Below, piece after piece: positions 8,622-17,448 of a DNA stretch of 61,333 bases. This stretch comes from a bacterium. GTDB lineage: Bacteria; Hinthialibacterota; Hinthialibacteria; Hinthialibacterales; Hinthialibacteraceae. The translations under genes and the position numbers were made by a program. Each line of letters begins with the position of its first letter. The stretch's first letter is position 1. The notes beneath the pieces are model-generated. The model was not told the DNA's origin. It saw only the letters and a list, made by a program, of their open reading frames with translations, and ran no database searches. The stretch is from assembly GCA_016125385.1 (NCBI GenBank), contig WGLV01000017.1, forward strand, positions 1 through 61,333. Reading direction: 5' to 3'.

Positions 8622-10733
8622 TTATTTCGGAGCATACTCGTTCATTCGCCCGATGGTAAACACGATCGGCTCGCCCGAATCACGCGCCGTCACCACGCTC
8701 AGAGCGTAATCCACCTTGTCGCTCAGCGGACCGGGATACCGCAACACTCCCGCGTCCACCGCCGGCAGGTCGAAACTTCGCCATGCGGAAAACGGCTCCG
8801 TATCCCCGGGCAAAAGATCGTTCCATACATACTCCTGATCGTATTGGCGAAGGGTCAGCGACATTGAGCGAACCTCGTTCCAGTTCGAGCATTTCATCGT
8901 CAATGTCAATACGAAATCGCTTACAACGATCAGATCCTTGCCATCCATCCGCGTCTGAATGACCGCCGATTGTGGATCGCCAGAAGGCTGGATGGCGAAC
9001 TCCAGTGTTTTTTCATCGGCTATCGCGGGCGCGGACGCCAGATTCGCGCGTAGCGTCCAACCGCCGGGTTCGAAATACGGATCGCCCTGAACGAAAGCCG
9101 CGGGCGCCGCATCGGTGATATAGACAGGGAGCGAGCGATCGCCCGCCGACAGCGGCGTCAGGCGCTGACCGATCACCGCCTCCAGACTGGGCGCGTCCAC
9201 AGGCGCCGCATCCGTCAATCGCACCCGCTGCGGCCGTTTGCGCAGCCAGGTTAACGCGGCGTATCCCGTGGGACCATGAGCGTAGCGCTGAAAGTAGACG
9301 TTGTGGTTAATGAACGGCTCCAGTTCATCCATCAATTGAAGCCGCGTCAGACGATCAAGCTGATGGACGGCGCGTTCCTGCTCAGCCGCCCGATCATCAA
9401 TGCGGTGATACCCCATGACCAGAGCCACCAGCAACGCGGCCGCCAGCGCGGGGGTAAAGAGCACCCGCAACGCAACCCGCCAGCGGAATCGCATCGAACG
9501 CCACGCGGCCCATCCCGGCAATACGAGACGTCCCGCCATCGCGCCAAGCACCCACGCCAGCGCCAGTTCACACGCGAGGGGATTCCCCTCGCCCAATAAC
9601 GCCGCTTTCCCCAGCGAAAACAGCATCCACGTCAACGGAACCGCCAGCGTCCGCCGCCAGGGCGAAACCCAAAGCAGTTGAATATACGCCGCCAACGCCA
9701 GCGAATACGCGTCCAGCACGGGGATCTCGTAATAACGGCTGGCGTGATAGATCCCCGTCATGGCGACGACGCCCACCGCGATGGCGAGATAACCTGCCAC
9801 GCGAGCACGAGTCAACGCGAGGGTCACGATCACGACGCCAATGCCCAAAAGCAAGCGGTGTCCAAACAGCAACCCCGCCGCATGGGCGAAATCATGCAAC
9901 AGAGCCTGTTGTGAAAGATAATCCGGATCGCCCGGCGTCAACGCCGCCGGGAGCCAACTGACAGGCGGCTGAAAGGCATCGCTCACGCCAAGAATCACGC
10001 CGATCAACACCAGACCGAAAAGAAAGTGAGCAACCCGGCTGAACGCAGAGCCTTCGCGGACGGAAAACGCTTCGGCCAGGTAGACGAATGGAAGCACGAA
10101 CAACGTTTTCCAGTCGGCGTAAGCAACCGCCGCGATCATCAGAAAAAACATGAACGAATTGCATAGCGAGTTCCGCTCAATCGCCTTGCGCAGGGTATAA
10201 AACGACGCCAGCGCGAAGAATACCGGACAGAGGAGGTTCAAAGCAGCCGGCTCGAGAAATACGCCCCGGCTGACCGGCAAGGCCATCAGCGCCAGAATCG
10301 CCAGCGCTCCGCCCGGGGCGGTTCCATCCCGCCGGTTCCATGCGAAGACGATCGCGGCGCAGGCGGCGAACCATAACGCCAGCGCCAGCCGGTGCATATA
10401 CGGATCGAGTCCGATGAGGCGATACTCGGCCCATGCCGCGAACCGCGTGGTCTGCATCAGTGAAACCTGATTGAATTTGCTCATGCAGACTGTGGGGAGA
10501 TCGACGAAGGTTTTCCAGGGCTGGTTATATGACTCCTGCGCTTCCCACAGGCGGTCCATCTCCCACCCGCTTAATTCGAAATGGAAGGTGCGCCCGGCGA
10601 ACAGCATCACGCAAAACAGCGCGACGCCAAGCCAGACGGCGTGCGAGGCGCGCCAGGGCGGCGTTTTGGGCTTGGGGGCGTATTCTTCGGAAAGCTGGCT
10701 CATTGAGGGCGGAGGCAGGGCGTCATTATTCAT
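8622..10733 (-). CDS. Polytopic membrane protein with C-terminal soluble domain, possible GT-C family
   Basis: The product is about 703 residues. A cytoplasmic Pro-rich N-terminus (ALPPPSMSQ) is followed by a first membrane segment near residues 30-50, then a periplasmic loop with acidic residues (ELSGWEMDRLWEAQ), and about ten more hydrophobic segments to residue ~440. The last ~260 residues are soluble and beta-rich (PYFEPGGWTLRANL onward). This plan, with multiple spans, an acidic first loop and a lumenal tail, resembles GT-C glycosyltransferases, but no signature is decisive. The ATG at 10733 is favoured because GGGGAA lies just upstream; an alternative ATG is at 10751. It lies 42 bases (24 with the longer start) after pgpA on the same strand and is probably the last gene of the rimO-pgpA transcript. 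Confidence 0.55.
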   Translation of the reverse strand: MNNDALPPPSMSQLSEEYAPKPKTPPWRASHAVWLGVALFCVMLFAGRTFHFELSGWEMDRLWEAQESYNQPWKTFVDLPTVCMSKFNQVSLMQTTRFAAWAEYRLIGLDPYMHRLALALWFAACAAIVFAWNRRDGTAPGGALAILALMALPVSRGVFLEPAALNLLCPVFFALASFYTLRKAIERNSLCNSFMFFLMIAAVAYADWKTLFVLPFVYLAEAFSVREGSAFSRVAHFLFGLVLIGVILGVSDAFQPPVSWLPAALTPGDPDYLSQQALLHDFAHAAGLLFGHRLLLGIGVVIVTLALTRARVAGYLAIAVGVVAMTGIYHASRYYEIPVLDAYSLALAAYIQLLWVSPWRRTLAVPLTWMLFSLGKAALLGEGNPLACELALAWVLGAMAGRLVLPGWAAWRSMRFRWRVALRVLFTPALAAALLVALVMGYHRIDDRAAEQERAVHQLDRLTRLQLMDELEPFINHNVYFQRYAHGPTGYAALTWLRKRPQRVRLTDAAPVDAPSLEAVIGQRLTPLSAGDRSLPVYITDAAPAAFVQGDPYFEPGGWTLRANLASAPAIADEKTLEFAIQPSGDPQSAVIQTRMDGKDLIVVSDFVLTLTMKCSNWNEVRSMSLTLRQYDQEYVWNDLLPGDTEPFSAWRSFDLPAVDAGVLRYPGPLSDKVDYALSVVTARDSGEPIVFTIGRMNEYAPK

Positions 10734-10775
10734 GATTCGCGGGTTCCCCATCGCGCGGTCGGCGCGTCGATACCG

Positions 10776-11318
10776 TCAGCCGGCGATCAGTTGGCGCAAC
10801 GCCTCTCCAAGGCCGAGATACGCGTAGACGTGCATGAGAGCGAGGGCGTACACGCTGGCGATCAGATCGTCGAGCATGATGCCGATTCCGCCGTGCAGCT
10901 CTTGCAGCGCATTGGCGGGCGGTGGTTTGAGAATATCGAAAAATCGCGCCAAAAGAAAGGCGGGGATGGAATACTCCAGACCGGCGGGAACAAACAGAAC
11001 CGCCAGCGCATACCCGGCGACTTCATCCACCGTGATGCGCGAGTCGTCTTTCACCCCAGTCATCCGTTCGATGATTTCAGAACAACCGGTTCCGATCAGA
11101 ATGATGACGGCGACGGTCAGCGCGGCCAGCGGCGCGTTTTGCCATGTAAACCAGTGTGGCAGAAAAAACGCGTGAACCGCCCACGCGACCAGCGCGCCCC
11201 ACGTGCCCGACGCGGGCAGCGATCCGGTATAAAAGGTGGATGCGATGAAATACGAAACGCGTTGCAACGGGCTAGCGCCCGTCAGATCGGGAGGAGATTT
11301 CCAGTAGCGGGATTTCAT
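10776..11318 (-). CDS. pgpA: Phosphatidylglycerophosphatase A
   Basis: The 180-residue membrane phosphatase removes the phosphate from phosphatidylglycerophosphate to give phosphatidylglycerol. Family hallmarks are present in order: the N-terminal STFYTGSLPASGTWGAL (G-PxSGT-G), the acidic ITVDEVAGYALA block, ARFFDILKPPPA, and the C-terminal GGIGIMLDDLIAS, which holds the catalytic acidic residues. Three or four hydrophobic segments fit an inner-membrane protein. The length is normal for PgpA. Its ATG overlaps the rimO stop as ATGA, so the two are translationally coupled. Confidence 0.92.
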   Translation of the reverse strand: MKSRYWKSPPDLTGASPLQRVSYFIASTFYTGSLPASGTWGALVAWAVHAFFLPHWFTWQNAPLAALTVAVIILIGTGCSEIIERMTGVKDDSRITVDEVAGYALAVLFVPAGLEYSIPAFLLARFFDILKPPPANALQELHGGIGIMLDDLIASVYALALMHVYAYLGLGEALRQLIAG

Positions 11319-12706
11319 GCCAGCGCTGAACCGTATTCTTTATTGACGTAACCGTACAGATTGTCTTCATCCGCTTCGCCAATGCGAACCGGCGCGAACT
11401 GGCCGACTTGAAGGCCCTGTCCACGGACGAACACCTGTCCGTCGACCTCGGGCGCCTGTCCGTAATAGCGTCCCCAATACCCCTCACCGTCTCCATTGCG
11501 CGCATCGATCAACACCGGCGTCACTTCGCCGATCAGCCGGGCGTTTTTATCACGCTGGCGCTGGCAGGCGAATTCGACGACGGTCTCATAGCGTTTTTCC
11601 TTGACGCGGTTTGAGACCTGCCCGTCGAGTTCGGCGGCGGGGGTTCCATCTTCGTTGGAGTATTTGAACACGCCGATCCGGTCGAAGTCGCATTCTTCAA
11701 GCATGCCCATCAGGTAATCGAAATGATGTTTTTTCTCACCAGGGAACCCGACGATTACGGTGGTGCGCGCCACCAGGTCGGACCGCACCTCGCGCAGACC
11801 CTGCATCGCCTTGCGGATATGCGTATCGGTCGAGCCGCGCTTCATGCGTTCGAGCATTTCGGGGTGCGCGTGCTGTATCGGCATATCGATATAGGGGACC
11901 AGTTTTTCGCTGTTGGCGAAGAAGCTGATCAGGCGGCGGTCGACCAGATGCGGATACAGGTACATCAGGCGAATCCATTCGACGCCTTCGATTTTTTCCA
12001 ATTCGGTCAGTAAATCGGTGATGGCGGGGCGCTTATACAGATCGATGCCATACGAGGTCGTATCCTGCGAAATCAATACAAGTTCTTTCGCGCCGCCCGC
12101 CGCCAGCGCACGCGCTTCGGCGACGTTCGCCTCGATCGTCCGAGAGCGTAACGTACCACGCATTTTAGGGATGGCGCAAAAACTGCATGTATGAAAACAG
12201 CCGTCTGAGATGCGCAGATACGCCATGTGAGGCGGCGTGGTGAGCAGTCGCGGTTTAAACGGAAAATGAGGCGGAAGGTTGTTTTCTGGACGCCGCCCCA
12301 GCGCGTTCCACGCCAGCCGGGTGAAGGTCTCGCGGTCCTGCACGCCGACGAAGGCGTCGACCTCGGGCAGCTCGGTCTGCATCTCGTTCCGGTAGCGCTC
12401 AACCATACAGCCCACCACCATGATGCGCTGCCACGGATTGCGCTTTTTGCTCTCGATCAGATCGAGAATGACGTCGACCCCTTCTTCTTTGGCGGGGTTG
12501 ATGAAACCGCAGGTGTTGACGATGAGCAGGTCGGCTTCATCCATGTCATAGACCATCACCATGCCCGAGATCGCCAGCTCGGCCATCATTTCTTCGCTCT
12601 CAACCAGATTTTTGGGGCATCCGAGCGACGTCATGTGATACTTCAACACCCGGTCGGTGGAAGAATTGGCGGCGGGCGATGAAGGTTCAGAACGAAAAGA
12701 GACCAT
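11315..12706 (-). CDS. rimO: Ribosomal protein S12 methylthiotransferase RimO
   Basis: This radical-SAM enzyme adds a methylthio group to the conserved aspartate of ribosomal protein S12. The N-terminal MTTase domain carries the extra-cluster cysteines (TSLGCPKN, VNTCGF, MVVGCM). The radical-SAM motif is C170-FHT-C174-SF-C177, followed by the family-typical AIPKMRGTLRSR. A TRAM-like domain occupies the end. RimO rather than MiaB is indicated by SLGCPKNLVESE and by the overall layout. The stretch before residue ~22 is low-complexity, so the true start could be slightly downstream of this ATG, which has no clear ribosome site. It is coupled to pgpA by a 4-base overlap. Confidence 0.93.
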   Translation of the reverse strand: MVSFRSEPSSPAANSSTDRVLKYHMTSLGCPKNLVESEEMMAELAISGMVMVYDMDEADLLIVNTCGFINPAKEEGVDVILDLIESKKRNPWQRIMVVGCMVERYRNEMQTELPEVDAFVGVQDRETFTRLAWNALGRRPENNLPPHFPFKPRLLTTPPHMAYLRISDGCFHTCSFCAIPKMRGTLRSRTIEANVAEARALAAGGAKELVLISQDTTSYGIDLYKRPAITDLLTELEKIEGVEWIRLMYLYPHLVDRRLISFFANSEKLVPYIDMPIQHAHPEMLERMKRGSTDTHIRKAMQGLREVRSDLVARTTVIVGFPGEKKHHFDYLMGMLEECDFDRIGVFKYSNEDGTPAAELDGQVSNRVKEKRYETVVEFACQRQRDKNARLIGEVTPVLIDARNGDGEGYWGRYYGQAPEVDGQVFVRGQGLQVGQFAPVRIGEADEDNLYGYVNKEYGSALA

Positions 12707-12921
12707 AAATAAACAAAATCGCTTTCACAATAAGGTTCGGCGGAGCCACAGCATCGCCGGGGTGGAATTATAGCAGCCGCGGGGAATGATTCCAGAGAAT
12801 TTCCCGCCGCCCTGTCGCGCCGTTGAAATTCAGGCTTATATTTGTATTGTATAAAGTCGAGTCAAGCGCTCAGGTTCCGGCGTTTTGCGGAACCAGTTCA
12901 AATGAAAAGAGTTTTACGGCG

Positions 12922-13755
12922 ATGCACGTCGTTGATGTTAAAATAAGAGAACACCGGTATATCGCCCGTTTTCGCGGCGAAGATATTCCCGAACTGCAAC
13001 CACGGACCCTCTGTCTGGTTGAATCGGAAGGCGACCTCGAGCTCGCCAAGATCAAGACCAGGCCCTACGAGTGGAACGACGAGTTGCCGCCCGAAGAGAC
13101 GGTTTATTATCACGGTCCGGTATCGGACGAAGACCTGAACGTCTATCGCGAGAACCACAAACTCGAGAAAGAGGCGTTTCAGTTCGCCTTGAACCGGGTG
13201 CGCGATCGTCAGCTCGATATGGCGCTGGCGGCGGTGGAGCGTTCGTTCGACTGTAAAAAACTGCGCTTTTTCTTCACCGCCGAACAGCGCATCGATTTTC
13301 GCGATCTGGTTAAAGACCTCGCATCCGAATATAAAACCCGGATCGAGATGCGCCAGATCGGCGTGCGCGACCGCTCCAAGAAGATCGGCGGATACGGCAT
13401 CTGCGGGCAGGAACTCTGCTGTTCGCGTTTTTTACGCAAGTTCGAGCCGATTACCATTCGCATGGCCAAAGAGCAGAACCTCGCCCTTAACCCGAGTAAA
13501 ATATCAGGGTTATGTGGACGCCTGATGTGTTGTCTGTCTTATGAGGTAAGCGATTACGCCAAAGCGCGCCGCGAGGCTCTGCCCTTAGGCGCGCGCGTTT
13601 CGACTCCCTTCGGCGAGGGCGTCACCACTGATTTCAATTATGTCCGAAACACGATGAACGTCCATCTTGATGACTCCAAGACGCTGCCGTTCCGGATCGA
13701 CGAGCTTGTACTTCTCTCCGACCCGCGCAAGAAGAAAAAAGAAAAAGAATCTTGA
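12922..13755 (+). CDS. PSP1 domain protein, RicT/YaaT-like
   Basis: The protein is about 277 residues if translation begins at MHVVDVKI; an in-frame ATG at 12823 adds 33 non-conserved residues. The PSP1 core is clear: GICGQELCCSRFLRKF then ISGLCGRLMCCLSYE, two cysteine clusters shared with Bacillus RicT/YaaT. In the Ric complex these cysteines help hold Fe-S clusters, and the complex affects RNase Y-dependent RNA processing. The C-terminus is a charged run (DPRKKKKEKES). It is divergent from rimO across about 215 bases. Family membership is clear; the exact cellular role outside Bacillus is not known. Confidence 0.88.
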   Translation: MHVVDVKIREHRYIARFRGEDIPELQPRTLCLVESEGDLELAKIKTRPYEWNDELPPEETVYYHGPVSDEDLNVYRENHKLEKEAFQFALNRVRDRQLDMALAAVERSFDCKKLRFFFTAEQRIDFRDLVKDLASEYKTRIEMRQIGVRDRSKKIGGYGICGQELCCSRFLRKFEPITIRMAKEQNLALNPSKISGLCGRLMCCLSYEVSDYAKARREALPLGARVSTPFGEGVTTDFNYVRNTMNVHLDDSKTLPFRIDELVLLSDPRKKKKEKES

Positions 13756-14021
13756 CCATGCGCGACATAAGCCATACTCCATCAATTGTTCGAGTCGATC
13801 TCGTTCCACTATATCTACGTTCACAAAAATCGATTGTCCGTTACCCTGAATCCGGTTTATCCGATAGAGGTGCGTTCATGCCGCGCCGGGACAAAATCGC
13901 AGGAATTCCGGCGAATTTTACCCTCTCGGCTTGAATAGTTCCTTACGTTCTAATAAATTACTGTATTATTTCCATTTATTTTGTTGCGATCCGATTTGGA
14001 GATAAAGGAGAACGCCGCAGA

Positions 14022-15950
14022 ATGGTGATTCAAGCTTCTTCCTCCACCGGCCTTTCGCCGAGAGGTTCTAATCGCGCCCAAACGGTGCAATCGGCGATTG
14101 AGGCTTCCCATCAATATTTTGAAGATATTCAAAAAAGCGCGGGATACTGGTGCTTCCCGCTGGAAGCGGATTCATCACTGGTTGCGGATTACGTCATGTT
14201 CGCCCACTACATCGGGCGAGTCGACGAAAAACTCCAGAAAAAAGCGGCCCGTTGGATACTCGACACCCAGTTGGAAGACGGCGGCTGGAATATCTATCAC
14301 GGCGGCCCCAGCGAACTGAACATCACGGTCAAATGCGCTTTCGCGCTGCAACTCGCCGGCGTCGATCATTCACATGAGGCCCTTGTGAAGGCGGAAGAAT
14401 GCCTGATCCGTCTAGGCGGTCTGTACAAGGTCAACAGTTACACGCGGTTTTATCTCGGCCTGTTCGGTCTGTATCCGTGGAACCAACTGGTGTCCATGCC
14501 GCCCGAGCTGATGTTTCTGCCCACGTCGTTCTACTTTAACATTTATGAAATCTCTTCCTGGTCGCGCGCGATCGTCGTACCCATGAGCATCATCTGGGCG
14601 CGCCAGCCGATTAAATCCGCGCCCGCTTGCGTCGATATCTCCCGCTGGTGGATCAAGGAAACGCCCAGCGCGTTTTCGTTGCGCGAGCGTTTTTCATGGA
14701 AGACCTTTTTCTTCACCATCGACGCGATCTACAAACGCTCTGACCGCTTCATCGCGCCCTTCACCCGCCGCGAGGCGTTGCGCCGGGCCGAAAACTGGAT
14801 GCTCGAACACATGAGCCGGGGCGGCGGCCTCGCCGCGATCTACCCCGCCATGCTGAACGCGGTGATCGCGCTGGACTGTCTGGGTTACGACCACGATCAC
14901 CCCACCTTTCAGGCGGCGTATAACGAATTCATGGGCCTGATGGTTGAAGAAGAAGACCGCCTCTGGTTTCAGCCCTGCTTCTCACCGGTGTGGGACACGG
15001 CCATCGCCGCCGCCGCGCTGGAACGCTCCGGCATGCCCGCCGATCATCCGGTGGTATCGAAGGCGGCGGAGTGGCTCATTAACCAGGAAATCACCATCCG
15101 CGGCGACTGGCAGATCAAAAACCCTTACGGCCCCGTCGGCGGTTGGGCGTTTGAATACAACAACGATTATTACCCCGACACCGATGACAGCGCGATGGTT
15201 TTGATGGCGCTGTTCGACGCGCGCATCCCTTACGATCAGCGCCGTGAAGCCTGCGTCAAACGCGGGCTGGAGTGGGTTCTCTCGATGCAGAGCTCCGACG
15301 GCGGATGGGGCGCGTTCGATGTCGATAACAACAAAGAAGTTCTCAACTTGATTCCCTTCGCCGATCACAACGCCCTGCTCGACCCCAGTTGCGCCGACGT
15401 CACCGGCCGCATTCTGGAGATGATGGGCTGTTTTGGTTATGACCTGACCTTCTCGCCCGCCGCGCGCGCTTTGAAGTATCTGCGCAAACAGCAGGAGCCC
15501 GACGGCGCGTGGTATGGCCGCTGGGGAGTCAATTACATCTATGGAACCTGGCAGGCGATCACCGGAATGACCAAAATCGGCGTTCCGGTCGACGACCCCG
15601 CCATTCAGCGCGGTGTACAGTGGCTTTTGAAATATCAGCATGACGACGGCGGCTGGGGCGAAACCTGCCGCACCTACGACGAACCCGCCCTGCGCGGACA
15701 GGGGCCCTCGACCCCCGAGCAGACCGCTTGGGCGGTGATGGGCCTGATCAACGGCGGCCTGATCGATCATGAAGCCGTCGAACTGGGCATCGACTATCTG
15801 CTCGAACATCAAAGAGAAACAGGCGACTGGGACGAAGTCGAGTTCACCGGAACCGGCTTTCCCAAGGTCTTTTATCTGCGCTACACCGGATACCGCAATT
15901 TCTTTCCCCTGATGGCGCTGGGGCTCTACCGCGAAGTGAAGGGCTACTGA
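14022..15950 (+). CDS. shc: Squalene-hopene cyclase
   Basis: The 642-residue enzyme cyclises squalene to hopene, the first committed step of hopanoid synthesis, as a monotopic membrane protein. The catalytic acid motif DTDD is at residues 386-389 (YPDTDDSAMVL). QW repeats that brace the double alpha-barrel are plain: QLEDGGWNIY, QSSDGGWGAF, QEPDGAWYGRW and QHDDGGWGE. The tail FYLRYTGYRNFFPLMAL is typical for the family, and the length is normal. AAAGGAG precedes the ATG by about 11 bases. hpnH follows on the same strand after 293 bases. Confidence 0.96.
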   Translation: MVIQASSSTGLSPRGSNRAQTVQSAIEASHQYFEDIQKSAGYWCFPLEADSSLVADYVMFAHYIGRVDEKLQKKAARWILDTQLEDGGWNIYHGGPSELNITVKCAFALQLAGVDHSHEALVKAEECLIRLGGLYKVNSYTRFYLGLFGLYPWNQLVSMPPELMFLPTSFYFNIYEISSWSRAIVVPMSIIWARQPIKSAPACVDISRWWIKETPSAFSLRERFSWKTFFFTIDAIYKRSDRFIAPFTRREALRRAENWMLEHMSRGGGLAAIYPAMLNAVIALDCLGYDHDHPTFQAAYNEFMGLMVEEEDRLWFQPCFSPVWDTAIAAAALERSGMPADHPVVSKAAEWLINQEITIRGDWQIKNPYGPVGGWAFEYNNDYYPDTDDSAMVLMALFDARIPYDQRREACVKRGLEWVLSMQSSDGGWGAFDVDNNKEVLNLIPFADHNALLDPSCADVTGRILEMMGCFGYDLTFSPAARALKYLRKQQEPDGAWYGRWGVNYIYGTWQAITGMTKIGVPVDDPAIQRGVQWLLKYQHDDGGWGETCRTYDEPALRGQGPSTPEQTAWAVMGLINGGLIDHEAVELGIDYLLEHQRETGDWDEVEFTGTGFPKVFYLRYTGYRNFFPLMALGLYREVKGY

Positions 15951-16243
15951 AACCCTCCGCTTCGGGTTCGCCCGAGACACCGCGCGATCGACCGGAGAAA
16001 AAACCACCCCGGAAGCCGACTGGCGCCGTGATTCCGCATGAAAGCGTCTGGGAGCTGGCGTCACACGAACACGGGCGCCGGCTCAAGCCGATTCGGAAGC
16101 GTCCGCGCCGTCGAGTTGCCGTTGCGCGAACCCGCCTGACGAGTTTCAATGCGTAAGTTTACAGCATTGGTCGAGTACCCTACCCCAAGCCGGACCGCCG
16201 CGCGTCTTCAACCAGCGGTCCCGATTTCCATGGAGGACGTAGC

Positions 16244-17254
16244 GTGAGATTTCCGTTGGTGTTGTTGACGTCGATGACGAAGTACCTGATTCAACAGAAA
16301 CTGAAAGGGAAAAAACATTTTCCCATCGTATTGATGCTCGAACCCACTCTGCGCTGTAACCTGGATTGCGTCGGTTGCGGCCGCATTGAAGAATATCACC
16401 GCGAAAAACCCAAAGACCTGACGGTGGAAGAATGTCTGAAAGCCGTCGATGACTCCGGCGCGCCCATCGTGTCGGTCTGTGGCGGCGAGCCGCTGGTCTA
16501 TAAAAAAGTCGATGAGTTGATTCAGGAACTCATTAAACGTAAAAAGTACGTCTACCTCTGCACCAACGGCATGTTCATGGATCGCTTCTGGGACCGCATT
16601 CCCCCCAACAAGCGTCTCGCGCTCAACATACACCTCGACGGCCTCGAAGAAACCCACGACTGGGCGGTCGATCAACCGGGCGTCTTCAAGAAAGTCTCTC
16701 AGATCATCGACGAAGCCAAGGCGCGCGGGTATCGCGTCAACACCAACACCACCGTCTTCAGTGGAACCAACCCCGACGAGATCATCGAAATGATGCAGTA
16801 CCTTCACCAGAAGGGCGTCGACGGCATGCTGATTTCGGGAGCGTACCCGCAGGAAGGCGAAAAGGGCAAGGCCGGCATGCGCCGCCAGCAGATGGAGGAA
16901 GTGTTCCGCACCATCTTCTCCGACCCCCAGCGCGTCAGCAAATACAAATTCAACAACACGCCGGTCTACACCGAATTTCTGCAGGGCAAGCGCGACCTGC
17001 CCTGCTCGCCCTGGGCGACGCCCAACATGACGGTGAAGGGATGGCAGGGCCCCTGCTACGTCCTGCGTGAAAAATATTACGAAACCTTCGACGAACTGAT
17101 CGAGAAAACCGACTGGGAAAACCTCGGCCCCGGCAAAGACCCGCGTTGCACCGACTGTAAGATGCACTCCGGCTTCGAGCCGTCTGTTTCGTTGGGCCGC
17201 AACATCACCATGCTTGACAACATGCGTGTATTTTCGTGGAGTTTTTTCGGCTGA
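16244..17254 (+). CDS. hpnH: Adenosyl-hopene synthase, radical SAM protein HpnH
   Basis: HpnH joins the 5'-deoxyadenosyl group of SAM to hopene (diploptene), starting the C35 side chain that leads to bacteriohopanetetrol. The cluster motif is C38-NLD-C42-VG-C45, inside the family-specific EPTLRCNLDCVGCGRI. SVCGGEPL is the GGEP SAM-contact motif, and CTNG follows. The C-terminus GPCYVLREKYYETFDEL plus CTDCKMHSGFEP is typical of HpnH. GTG is used as start, supported by GGAGG eight bases upstream. Together with shc this predicts extended hopanoids; the later genes (hpnG and others) are not in the window. Confidence 0.95.
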   Translation: MRFPLVLLTSMTKYLIQQKLKGKKHFPIVLMLEPTLRCNLDCVGCGRIEEYHREKPKDLTVEECLKAVDDSGAPIVSVCGGEPLVYKKVDELIQELIKRKKYVYLCTNGMFMDRFWDRIPPNKRLALNIHLDGLEETHDWAVDQPGVFKKVSQIIDEAKARGYRVNTNTTVFSGTNPDEIIEMMQYLHQKGVDGMLISGAYPQEGEKGKAGMRRQQMEEVFRTIFSDPQRVSKYKFNNTPVYTEFLQGKRDLPCSPWATPNMTVKGWQGPCYVLREKYYETFDELIEKTDWENLGPGKDPRCTDCKMHSGFEPSVSLGRNITMLDNMRVFSWSFFG

Positions 17255-17283
17255 TCGAATTGGAACCAACACACAGTAAACGA

Positions 17284-17317
17284 AAACGGGAAGCCGATCG
17301 GCTTCCCGTTTCTTTTT
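17284..17317. terminator. Perfect palindrome terminator between hpnH and the PHP-GT gene
   Basis: Bases 17284-17311 form a perfect 28-base palindrome (arms aaacgggaagccga / tcggcttcccgttt) followed by cttttt. T-rich DNA also follows on the other strand (gttttcgttt), so it can end both convergent transcripts. Confidence 0.85.
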
Positions 17318-17448
17318 GCTCTATATTTGTGGCCAAAGTTACTTTCAGATTAACCGTGCCGAAAATCACGTTTCCTTGTGATTTTCAGCGATTGTGCCAA
17401 GGCCCGATACGAACGTAATTCTGACAACCGCTATAAGACAAAAACCGA

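Noticed and set aside
14982-16064. 360-codon open frame on the minus strand
   Set aside because: Antisense to squalene-hopene cyclase; no recognisable protein features.
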